Source: Prostheceraeus crozeri (lineage: Eukaryota; Platyhelminthes; Polycladida; Euryleptidae). Taken from it: DNA of 64,000 nt. Position 1 is the first letter of the stretch. The number at the start of each line of letters is the position of its first letter. The notes beneath the pieces are model-generated. The model was given only the letters and a program-made list of their open reading frames with translations, searched no databases and was not told the origin of the DNA. The translations under genes were made by a program, and so were the position numbers. The DNA lies in NCBI GenBank assembly GCA_907163375.1, contig CAJQUW010000521.1, positions 62,001 through 126,000 of the forward strand, read 5' to 3'. Shown piece after piece: positions 54,757-64,000 of the stretch.

Positions 54757-55059
54757 CTTGTCTTCTTGTTGGCTTGCCATACTTGAAGATTGAAAATAAT
54801 TTGACTTCAATGCAGTTTCTTCTTGAAAAAGTTGGCGATTACGATAAACATTTAGCTCCAGTGTGTGTGGTAACTGATATTTCCATAGTGATTGACCTAC
54901 TTTATCTGTGTGTTGCTGCTTGTCTACGAGTTAGGGAAATCCTAACGTGAGCTTGTGTCGAGAATTCGGTTATTGCGATCCCGCTCACATGGTGAGCGGC
55001 TAACCCATATCCAAGACTCGCGCTAAACCTTAGCGTGAGCCTGTGTCGAGAATCCGGCC

Positions 55060-55592
55060 TCTGGTTTCACTGAACAATTTATTCTTCTCGGGCAGTGAAA
55101 TGTATTCACCTATGCACCAAACTTTGCTAACGCATAACCAACCAGAGATACCAGACGAGAGCAGAGACGTTATCACTCGCCTATTGTTATGGAAACAGTG
55201 ACGTCAAATTGTGTTAACTGGGTCAACCATGTGTGTGCAAGGGAATTCCATGTTTAACTGCCAGTTATTTTAACTGCGACTTCTGCAACGCGTTCGCAGT
55301 TGCTGTTGTAACTGCCAGTTAAATGAGTGAAGGTTAACTTAACTCGCAGTTATGCTAACCCCGAGTTCTGCAGTAGGCCGTATAAGAATTAACTGTTTGC
55401 CGAAAATTTTAGACTACCAAATAGTAATGGTAACAATAATGGTCCACGAAGGATTGTCGCCACCTGTTCACAAGCAACAGCATTTTTTCACGGCGTAGCG
55501 TTGCTGCGCTTGCGTCCGATAAGTGGAGCGCTAAGACTTTTAGAAACTCATTCAATGATGATTGACCGGAAACGAGGCAGTTATAACTTATA
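55060..55592. other. spacer with repeated aactgccagtta motifs
   Basis: Between Harbinger elements 2 and 3, short motifs such as 'taactgccagtta' and 'taactgcgactt/taactcgcagtta' recur in both orientations at 55255-55380. This could be the end of another, unrecognised DNA transposon. Confidence 0.4.
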
Positions 55593-56099
55593 CCGCTGGT
55601 TGCAGAAATGATTGCTAACTAATAGTAACCTCTAACTAATGCTGAGCTCTAACTACAGAATTTAGAGATCACCTCTAAATCGGTTTGCAGAAACTGTTTA
55701 CTAGCTGATTGCCAGGTAGCTGGCAGCTAAATATTATAGCTGATTGTTAAAAGTTAGTGAACAGCTCTGTGAGTCACGCATCATAGATATCCGACCTGAC
55801 ATATTTTTCTGCCATTGTTTGGCAGGCGGCTCGGCAAGTTGATTTGAATGAATCACGAATACCGCAATTATAATAACCGTACGTTCTTGACAGATTCAGT
55901 TAGAATTCGTAAAAATGTAAGGAATAGCGATCGGCAAACACAACACGAAATTCGCATTTTGACTGAATTAGTTGCCAATAACCCAATTATCGAGAAATCA
56001 AAATTGCAAAGTGTAGAAGATGGAAAAAGAAGAGCGTGGGATGATGTTGTTAATGTGCGTACGTACGTATACTTATAATATAGAATCATATCAGTCATC

Positions 56100-57760
56100 A
56101 GGGCCTGTCACTTCAATCTTATGTCATGGTTATGTAGCCAATTTGCGCATAGGGGAATAGCGTATAATAATAATAAATTGTTTATTTTTTGAGGATAACA
56201 TTTCTAGCAGGACTAATTTACAATGATCCTCCGAATATAGGATGGGACAGCACGATATTTTCGAATCTGAATGCCGTTTCACTTCAACTGTTAATGTCAA
56301 TGATCGACTTGATACGCCATCATTCAAGTGGAAGAGGTGTATTCATTGTTGTTTATGAAGTTGTAAATTTTTTCAAATGCAGATTTTTTCTCATTTGACT
56401 TCCTAGTCGAATTATGACAGCTACCTGCTGTGTTTAAGTGGTTGCGGTTATTATTCTAACGATGTCCTGCATCCTCACAGCAACGTTCCTATGGAGTAAA
56501 TTTATTAGTGGCGTATAAATTAGGTATGTTTTGAATAGTGGTTTTCGTATTCGGCCAGATGGCGCCGAATATTCGGCCGAATAGTTCAACCATCATCGAG
56601 ATCATGTCATGTCTAATATGATCAATTCAGGAGTAGTTATGGTTTTATATTTTCATGTCAGTTGTACATTTCACAATTTCATTACAAATATAAATTTGAT
56701 AATTTGTTGTAAAAAACGTTGTCATGCCAGAATACAATTAAGGAGTAAATGAAAAGACTAAGCACGCTTGTTTTCGGAATTTGGAGTGATCTACGAAAAA
56801 TCACGATCCCGGCTTCTACAAAAGCGTGGAGAGCAGCTGCTGTTTCTCTACCACAATTTAAGATATAGGAAATAACTGTTGCACGGAATATTTGTTTTTG
56901 TTTGTAATACCAGTAATCTTGTTTTAAAGAGACATATTTTTTGATCCATGATTCTTTGGACATGTATAATAATAAAGATTAAGTTAAATTAAACTAATAT
57001 AATTTCAATCAGTCTTTATTTTGATCCATTGCTTAAATCGAATTCACTCATTAAAATAGAATTGATTTTATAACTATTCATTGAATTAGATATAAATCAA
57101 ATTGAATTTTAATTGAATATCATTTGATTCTTCAAATTTGAAAGATACATTTAAATACAAAGATAAGAATTAACATTTGTGTAGCCATCACTTATGTTTT
57201 CTTTTGCTATTTGTTTTAGTATTTTGTAATATGAATGAAATATGGATGTATATATATATATATATATATATATAAATCCATTAATGTATTTTATCACATG
57301 ATGATCAGTAAACATAATGAAAATCTATCATCTTCCTAATTATAATTATAATTACCTCTTACAGTCTGATCAATGGGCCTACAGAATTTGTAAATTTCGA
57401 TGTTTCTTTCAAATAATGTACACATGATGCTAGAGTTACAAGTATTATTTATGGAAATAAAATAAATATCAAAAATGTCGTAAAATATATCATAATCATA
57501 AATCATAATCTCGTAATGTATTTATAATATCAATATGCTCACATTATACATTTTTAACCGCTGTCCCATCCTATCCACAAAACTAAACCTTTTGCTAAAC
57601 ATCCTGCAGTGTAACAAATGTCTAGAAACCTATAGAACGATATCTTTTTGACATAAGCACGACCAACTGAAATGAAAAACATTATAGGTTTAAAATGTGT
57701 TTTCAATTGTCTGGAGATACTTTTAAAAAGTGTCCCATCCTGTATCCACTTCCCTTACAT
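56100..57760. other. intronic AT-rich region of the MYB-like gene
   Basis: No recognised coding exon, although a short exon is expected here. Contains a TA microsatellite at about 57246-57273. The frame at 56682-56963 (minus) has no family resemblance. Confidence 0.4.
57246..57273. repeat. (TA)n microsatellite
   Basis: Fourteen or so TA units in an AT-rich intron; likely length-variable. Confidence 0.95.
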
Positions 57761-59088
57761 TTGCAGAATATGTGGACAAGAACTAAAGCTGGCGCCAAAA
57801 ATGAGTTAGCAAAAGAGAGGAGGCAGAAGTTCAAAATCGGGGGAGGCCTATCCAGTAATACAGAAGATAAAACTGGAACAACCAGTTTGGTTGCTGGAGT
57901 GTGCCAGGATTAGGGTCCGTTGGAAGGTGTGCATGACAACGACCATGTAGATTCTTGCGGTAAGCAACCACGTATTATCAAATAATGCTTTCTTTCCCAT
58001 TTCAGATATCCGCACCTAGGAATTTATCTTGGAGAATCAATATGAGCAATTCATGACATCATAATTTATTGCATATTCAATTTATCATTAGTAGGAGTCA
58101 CACACCTGCCGTAATTTGGCACGGCATATCCAATATTAAGTAGAAAATTTTTATCACACAACTATTCAGTACATTCAGCACTTTTCCTTTAGAAAATGAA
58201 TTATCGAGTATTTCTGAAATTTACGGGTATCAGTATGTTATTATACTATTATTTCGCTTTCTGTTTCCTTACACAGGGTCAGACGACGAGGTTGACAAAC
58301 CGACAACCGATCATCCAGATCTTTCAAGCAACAAACGAAATCAACAGCAACGGAAATCAGCAAAGCGTCTGGCGGAGATATATCACGATAGAAGAATGGA
58401 GATGTTGGAAGCAGAACATAAGATCAAGATTGAAATATTTGAGACAGAACTGAAAATGAAACAATCAGAGTGTCAATACAAAGAAAAGGAACATGAGGCA
58501 GCCATGCGAAACTTGAATGCGCTATACTGGCAATATTTTGGTGATTGTAGTTAAGCTTCGATTTTTCAGACGTTTTTCTACCCCAAAATTTCCGCAAATA
58601 ATAAAATTAGATTTCACGTGTTGTACATGTCTTTCATCTCACAGTAAACAGAATATTTTTAACATGATATAATGAAATTTTTTGAGTGGAAACTGATGAA
58701 ATCAAACATACTATAATCGAATGCAGTTTTGTGGAAAATAGTAGCAACGCCTAAATCAAATGAGAGCTTATAAAATTATGATATTGAGAAACCAAGCACT
58801 ACGTATTTTACCCGTCTATTAATTCATCAGTTGTTCATTATGATTATCAATTTTACTTCGTTTTTTACATTTTTTGCAGCAGACTATTATTAATTGATAG
58901 ATTCACTTCCAAAATAAATCAAGAAAAGCATTTTACATGGAAAGTCGTTCTATTTTGTACGCACTCAGACCTACTATAGTAATTTAAGTAGGTCAATACA
59001 AATATTCATAGATGGTTGAAGACAACTTACACCGTTAACAATTTAACAAACTTTTTATAATTTTTTCCTTCTAATGTGTAGGCTTGTA

Positions 59089-59851
59089 TTAAGTGAAAAT
59101 ATTCTGAATAATCTGTCTACGCAAAGTATGTCCTGAAGCGTTCCCATCGGTATTGGGATCCGGATGGACGTCCTGTTCTTCCACCAATACGTCTTCCACA
59201 TGTGGCACTTTTTCTTCAATTGCGATGTTATGCACAATAGCAGTGGCTACTATTACTCGACAGCATCTTCTTGGCGAAAATCTTAAGGTTCCAAGGAGGC
59301 AGCGAAAACGCGACTTCCAAAGTCCGAATGCCCGCGCTCTATGGTATTTCTGGTTCTGATGTGTGAAGCGTTGTATCGTCTCTCTCCCGCAGATGTAGGG
59401 TTGAGAATCGGCGTTAAAACATGTGCAGTACACACATAGCCACTGTCACCCAATAAATATCCCTCGAATTCACCGTCGAGGAAACGGCTATAGCCTCTCT
59501 ATCTGTGTATACACAGAGAAGAATTCCTCCAAATTCTGGAGTCATGCGTCGAACCCTTCCAACGAGCTACTAAATTTGTAAATTTGAGGTCATGAGAGCA
59601 TACTCCCTGAACGTTTATGGACATGTAACCTTTTCAATTGCGGTATTCCTCGGACTCAGGTGTTGACGGTTTCTTGATTTTAATATGAGAGCCGTCAAGC
59701 GCTCCGACAACACCTGAAAACGTAATGAAGATGTTATATGCGAGTATATATGTAGGCCTATGTATAACTTTATTCATAGGTTCTGTAAATATTTATTTTC
59801 ATTACTCAAGCCTATTTCAATACATTCGTAAAGCTTATTTCGAAAAGAGAT

Positions 59852-59888
<37 letters not shown>

Positions 59889-60806
59889 CGAATATATAAT
59901 GTAACGAAAATATATGCATGTATGAAAGATAGGCCTAAACCTGGAGCATACAGATTTCACGAAAGCATACCAGCAATCATCTGGTTTTGAGTTGACCAGT
60001 GTGTACATGAGTAAGATGCGTGAACAAAAAATGTTATGGGCTACTTAACGCCTATTTTTAATATTAGCCGTTAGGTTTATTTTGTTCTGCAATCTTTCTG
60101 GAAATTTATGACGGAAAAATCATCATCAATTACTTTATATTTCAATATCATTTTACTGATGGAAATATTCAGAGAGTTCTCCGCGAGAAAATCCCATAGC
60201 ATAGAAGAATAACATTTCTATAGTAAACAAACGCTGTCAGCAATTATTGTATTTATTCCTACGACTTAGATGAAATTAGCCTATAGGTCCTAATTATAAT
60301 ATTTCAATCTATTATTTTTTCACATTTTTCATTTGTAATTTCTACTTACCAGGAAAATTCGCTATACTGTAAAACCCTGTTTTACATTGTTGCAAGCTCT
60401 CGGGAGAATCAGGGAAAACGAGATATTCAGATGCCAAACAACAGATAGCTTTGGAAATGCGATGGACAATACGACAAACGGAGGCTTCGCTGAGACCGAT
60501 AAGGTCACCATTCTCCCGGTGAAAAACTCCAGCGGCGTAAAATCGGAAAGTTACCAATATCTGCACAATGGGTGGTATTGGGGAACCACGATTTCCTGTC
60601 GTACGTAGAGATCCATGAAAATATTCCAGTTTTGTATAAAATGAGAGGACAGATTGCTTACTGAATCTGTATCTATCCACGAATTCAGTGTCGTTCCAAT
60701 ATAAAATAGGATCACTTTTGTCCTTCAAAGATCGTGAAATGCGTATTGGAATGAATTCACGTTCATCCGCTTCCATATACTCAACGTATTCCATCTCGCT
60801 TGACAA
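59089..60806 (-). pseudogene. PIF/Harbinger transposase, two exons (element 3)
   Basis: Exon 1 (60806-60350) encodes 'DTEFVDRYRFSKQSVLSFYT' and 'GLSEASVCRIVHRISKAICC' (HTH) and ends IANFPG|gtaagt. Exon 2 starts at 59713 after 'cgttttcag' and continues VVGALDGSHIKIKKPS with the first catalytic Asp; the splice restores the family motif FPGVVGALDGSH exactly. Then 'TNLVARWKGSTHDSRIW', '[20 protein letters not shown]' (second Asp), a frame change, and '[20 protein letters not shown]', where Ala replaces the usual catalytic Glu region residue pattern (VER). Two in-frame stops and a frameshift make it dead. The intron is 636 bases. Confidence 0.85.
59851..59883. repeat. (TA)n microsatellite
   Basis: About 16 TA units inside the intron of the Harbinger element 3 transposase. 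Confidence 0.95.
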
Positions 60807-61099
60807 AGATGTGATCGAATCACTTTGATAACATTCTTCTTCACACGTCTATCGCAAAAATCAATAAGTTAAAACAGCCTCTGCTGGTTACTAACTCTAC
60901 AATGTAAAATTTCTATCTCGTTAATGATCACCTAAAGCACAGCTTCTCTGAAAGTCGAAATTTAGTGTTCACTAAATATTTAAAGTCCACGTTAGGTAAA
61001 AATCAGCTCTGCAAGCCAATTTTGTTAGTAAACAGCTATGTTTCTATTTTTGGTAACAAGTTAGGTGTTTGTTAGTTAGCAATCATTTCTGCAACCGGC

Positions 61100-63070
61100 G
61101 GATGATCATGAAGCATCAAATTTCTAATCACTTCATTTAATTAGGTAGACCACACTGCTTCCTTAGCCAAGTAAGTTCCTCGGATGACCAAGTGAATAAG
61201 TTTAGCAATCAATTGCTTGAGCTTACGGTAAATTTTATGATAGAGCTTTTCGGGTTGTGCGATGACGAATATAAACGATGGCGAACGTTGCAGCAGTCTT
61301 ATTTCTACAACCGTATGCATGGTAACCGGGATATGCTTGTGTCCTGATTTGATTGACTCGTGAAGAAAAATCAGCTAGTCTGCTGATGAACACCTATTTA
61401 TCCCAGCCTTTAAAGTAGTAATCAATTCTCAGATAATAAATTAAGGTATACCATTCATAAGAAGAGCCGCGATATGATATCAGTGCATGAGAAAAACGAC
61501 ACTGCAATCAAAAAATTTAACTTCGAGAAACTTCGGAGCAAATAAAAAATAAACTTCATTTCGTGCCAACCCTAGTGTGCATAAATCATATTTTCATGCT
61601 TTAGTTGATGTACAAACACAGAAAATGTCACGTGATTGATGTCCACTGGATATTGGACTACGAATTCACAATTCAGACAGGTCGACAGTAGTATCAAAAC
61701 AAACATAAAAATACCAGTTACTTGACTTCTGCTTTTCTTCCAAAACTGAATTAACTTATCTATTTCTTTCATATAACATTTCTATTTAATAGGCTTTCAT
61801 AGCCTATTAATACTGCATGCCCACTCTTGCAGAACGTAGAATGATTTGTCAATTATAAATTAGGTCTACATAGCATTTCAGACGTCTATAAGGACATGAT
61901 GGTGCGTGCGAAAATATCGCTCGAAATGTCCGTCTGATATGAACTATTCTGAGGATGGCAATATTGAATCCTGTTTTGAGGAATTTCATGGCTTTATCCG
62001 GTGATCTTTGAACATTATTCTAATTGAATGCTGTTTTGATAACAACAAAAGTCGTTATCCTCGCAATCCGCATAAGTTGTGGAAGTTGCGGGTATTATTC
62101 AATTGACTATGATACATCAATAGCATTAAAAACCTTATTGTAGTGTAATACCTATATAAAATAGCTGAACTACAGAAAACAGCTAGCATAACTAGCTCAT
62201 AAAAACCCAAAACATAAGGAAAAAATAGAAAGAGGCAGCGAGAGATTATAGTAGCCAATACACAAAATCACTTAATTATGGATAATTTTTCATGCATTCT
62301 ATCGATGGGCGTTTACAAAGCAAATATTTGAATTTAGGAAATTATTCCTCTAATTCGCAATATGCTTGCATGATTACCGAAATAGTCAAAGTACGAGCCA
62401 TGCTGCTCTTGTATTGACGAATAAAGCATTCTATTAGTTATTGTATCATGAAAGAGTATACCATCCTGCAAAAGAAGAATTGCCATTTCAACTTCACGAT
62501 TTAATGGTAGAGCGAGGGTATAGAAATTGAGCGTGTGAATCTTCTTTTGGCTATGAGGGTCGATCATATGTGCATTTACTATTGATGATATGGGGTTACA
62601 TTACTTAATTTATGGGGCGTTACGAAAACTTACGTACGGAAAATGATATGAATAGTAGTGAGACATCAGCAGATTATAATTGCTTCGCCATGCCGATCTT
62701 GTTTAAGTTTTCTAAGATTGAATATTCAATCTCACATATGACAAATAATTTCAAGATATTGTGAACATAAGAAGAGAGCGCATATATTCATGTGCATACA
62801 TTTTCGTATAATCACTAGTAGTGTATGTTTGGAATTTGTGATTATGACTTGCAACGGTGGGTAGAATCTGCTCCCCCCTCAAGCCATAGACTTCCTGAAA
62901 AAGCGTAAGTCGGGAAGGTTTAAATCACTAACTTCAATTGTCGTGTAAGATGTTCTCATTCCCAAGTGTGTAATGGTCGTGTAGTGTTTCATATGTTGAT
63001 GTTATTCCGTACTGTCGTAGCATACTACTTCTCACATGCCATACATTTTATCTTCTGATTTTCATTTCAG
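61100..63070. other. AT-rich non-coding stretch
   Basis: No transposon end, RNA gene or protein domain recognised. Short frames at 61572-61772, 62055-62258 and 62334-62567 look random. Confidence 0.4.
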
Positions 63071-63280
63071 AATTTAGATGATAGAAAGCGCAATATCTGT
63101 GCGCATAGACCAACGATGTTGCAAAACATTGATCATCAGCCGGAAATTCTTGTCAATGAACCGCAGACAGCCTCAAATGAATTTCATGTTCAGAGAGGAA
63201 TATTGAGGAGTTTGTGGACAATTATTGATCGCAGATCGACTGGAAATGAGTTGCTTGATACTGTGGACGAATTTCCCTAA
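63071..63280 (+). CDS. possible terminal coding exon, unknown protein
   Basis: A polypyrimidine-rich acceptor 'cttctgattttcatttcag' is followed by exactly 69 codons and TAA. The frame reads 'NLDDRKRNICAHRPTMLQNI', 'DHQPEILVNEPQTASNEFHV' and 'QRGILRSLWTIIDRRSTGNE', ending DEFP. Codon use is not AT-random and the other frames have stops. No family recognised. It has no start codon, so an upstream exon would be needed; none was found. It could be the end of a host gene or of an unrecognised transposon gene. Confidence 0.35.
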   Translation, partial: NLDDRKRNICAHRPTMLQNIDHQPEILVNEPQTASNEFHVQRGILRSLWTIIDRRSTGNELLDTVDEFP

Positions 63281-64000
63281 CTAAACACAATTTATCTCCG
63301 CCGGCGGGCAGATCGTCTGATTTAATAAACATTCACGAGCTAATATAAATAAATCCCGGGAGAGTTCTTCCATGTAGAAATCTCCCACATCGAAGTTGAA
63401 TCGATTTGAAGACTTGAATTGAATGTAAAGGAACATTAGATGTCAAATGACATTCCAAAAGGGACATGGGAAGTCCTTCTCTGGAACGTTCAATTCATAG
63501 TAACTACAGCCGTTGCACAGCATGATGCTCTGGGCCTGTTCATCCTCGTTATACCAAGGAATTACGTGCTCAGCCCTTCAGTGTCATCTTCAGGTTATCT
63601 CTCAGTATGGGGGACATCCACCAATATCCAGAGACGCATCAATAGCGAAAATAATGGATAGAACTAGAAGTAATCTGAATTGTCGAATAAATTTCCGGAT
63701 GTTCAGCAGCCACCACTGCCAACAATACTTACCTCTTTTTTATTAAGTCACTTCTGCATATACCGAGACTACGCAAAAGTCCCAAATATCCCGTATCTAT
63801 TGCAATTTAAATAGAAAATGTCGGAAATTCGTGGTAAATGTCCCCGAAGCCAATCCAACAATTATACCGCCCAGACAGCTCAAAAGTTAAGACAAATTGC
63901 TGAAGGCTAAACTGTGAAGAACTGTCGCTCGATAATGAGATCCAATGCGGAGGTAGGGCTAACCGCCATCCCGCTGAGGTACGAGTAGATTGTTTTCTTC
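63281..64000. other. non-coding stretch, nothing recognised
   Basis: Two overlapping short plus frames (63440-63746) look like chance. No repeat or RNA signal was noted. Confidence 0.35.

Larger units (their letters stand above)
46714..55054. mobile_element. PIF/Harbinger element 2, host of a transposon nest
   Basis: The left end 'attctcgacacagg' (46714) and the reverse complement of the right end near 55054 ('attctcgacacaggctcacg') agree, with a second inner repeat 'attctcgacacaagctcac' and 'taggatttccc' on both sides. Inside are a transposase on plus (ATG 46879, then 53030-54012) and a MYB/SANT-like gene on minus (54430-54756). A 6.1-kb nest (46901-53027) splits the transposase. Without the nest the element is about 2.2 kb, a normal Harbinger size. 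Confidence 0.75.
55848..58554 (+). pseudogene. Harbinger-associated MYB/SANT-like gene, multi-exon (element 3)
   Basis: Exon 1 (55848-56054) ends at AAT|gtgcgt and reads 'ILTELVANNPIIEKSKLQSV' and 'GKRRAWDDVVN', the first MYB/SANT helices. A later exon starts at 57762-57763 after 'cccttacatttgcag' with 'MWTRTKAGAKNELAKERRQK' and FKIGGG, the third helix and glycine turn. The last exon starts at 58277 after 'ctttctgtttccttacacag' and encodes 'SDDEVDKPTTDHPDLSSNKR' plus a Glu/Lys coiled coil, ending TAA at 58554. A short exon for the second helix was not located. Whether it is intact cannot be judged, so I mark it as pseudogene with caution. Confidence 0.6.
55594..61099. mobile_element. PIF/Harbinger element 3 with introns
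   Basis: Left and right ends (right read as reverse complement) share 'ggttgcagaaatgattgcta' followed by 'actaa' without a mismatch, preceded by 'ccgc' and one variable base. Length is about 5.5 kb. Gene order: MYB-like gene on plus (55848-58554), transposase on minus (60806-59089), convergent as in the other two Harbingers. The target duplication is not clear. Introns are retained in both genes. Confidence 0.8.

Overview
The window is a stretch of an animal (metazoan, most likely invertebrate) nuclear genome made almost entirely of transposable elements. The evidence is spliceosomal introns, tRNA-derived SINEs, Penelope, LINE, LTR, Tc1/mariner, hAT, pogo-like, PIF/Harbinger and Polinton-like sequences, several minisatellites and AT-rich spacers. 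I see no prokaryotic operons, no rRNA and no CRISPR. I cannot name the species. The only convincing host gene is a pair of exons for a C1-RhoGAP protein near 42.1-42.8 kb on the minus strand. A possible terminal exon of unknown origin lies at 63.07-63.28 kb.

Layout. 0-2.7 kb: non-coding, with duplicated blocks and two short-period GC-rich minisatellites. 3.1-4.55 kb: a mariner-like element with long terminal inverted repeats (TIRs). 4.81-11.22 kb: a near-perfect head-to-tail duplication of a 3.2 kb unit that carries a dead Tc1 transposase and a pogo-like terminus. 12.2-14.0 kb: a Harbinger-like relic and a hAT-like non-autonomous element. 15.4-23.7 kb: a composite Penelope-like element (PLE) of five partial or full copies, in two head-to-tail series joined head to head, with candidate hammerhead ribozymes at the copy junctions. 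23.7-31.7 kb: a decayed Ty3/Gypsy-type element whose 5' LTR seems split by a restriction-like-endonuclease (RLE) type LINE and whose body is broken by a SINE and another insert. 32.2-35.1 kb: a 45-bp repeat and a long 118-bp minisatellite. 35.7-41.3 kb: a shortened, broken Polinton/Maverick-like element with dUTPase and a probable virion-protein relic, its right TIR split by a hAT-like element carrying a SINE. 41.5-42.8 kb: LINE tail next to the RhoGAP exons. 44.1-61.1 kb: LINE tail, SINE and three PIF/Harbinger elements. The second Harbinger hosts a four-level nest: Harbinger, then a pogo-like element, then a hAT-like element, then an inverted Penelope fragment. 61.1-64 kb: mostly featureless AT-rich DNA.

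How the parts relate. The Harbinger elements pair a DDE transposase gene with a MYB/SANT-like DNA-binding gene, arranged convergently each time. The PLE copies carry RT and GIY-YIG endonuclease in one frame and probably a self-cleaving ribozyme at each junction. Most coding regions are broken by stops or frameshifts. The freshest are the Penelope copies (differing by a few bases), the 3.2 kb tandem duplication and the second Harbinger transposase, whose frame is open on both sides of its insertion.
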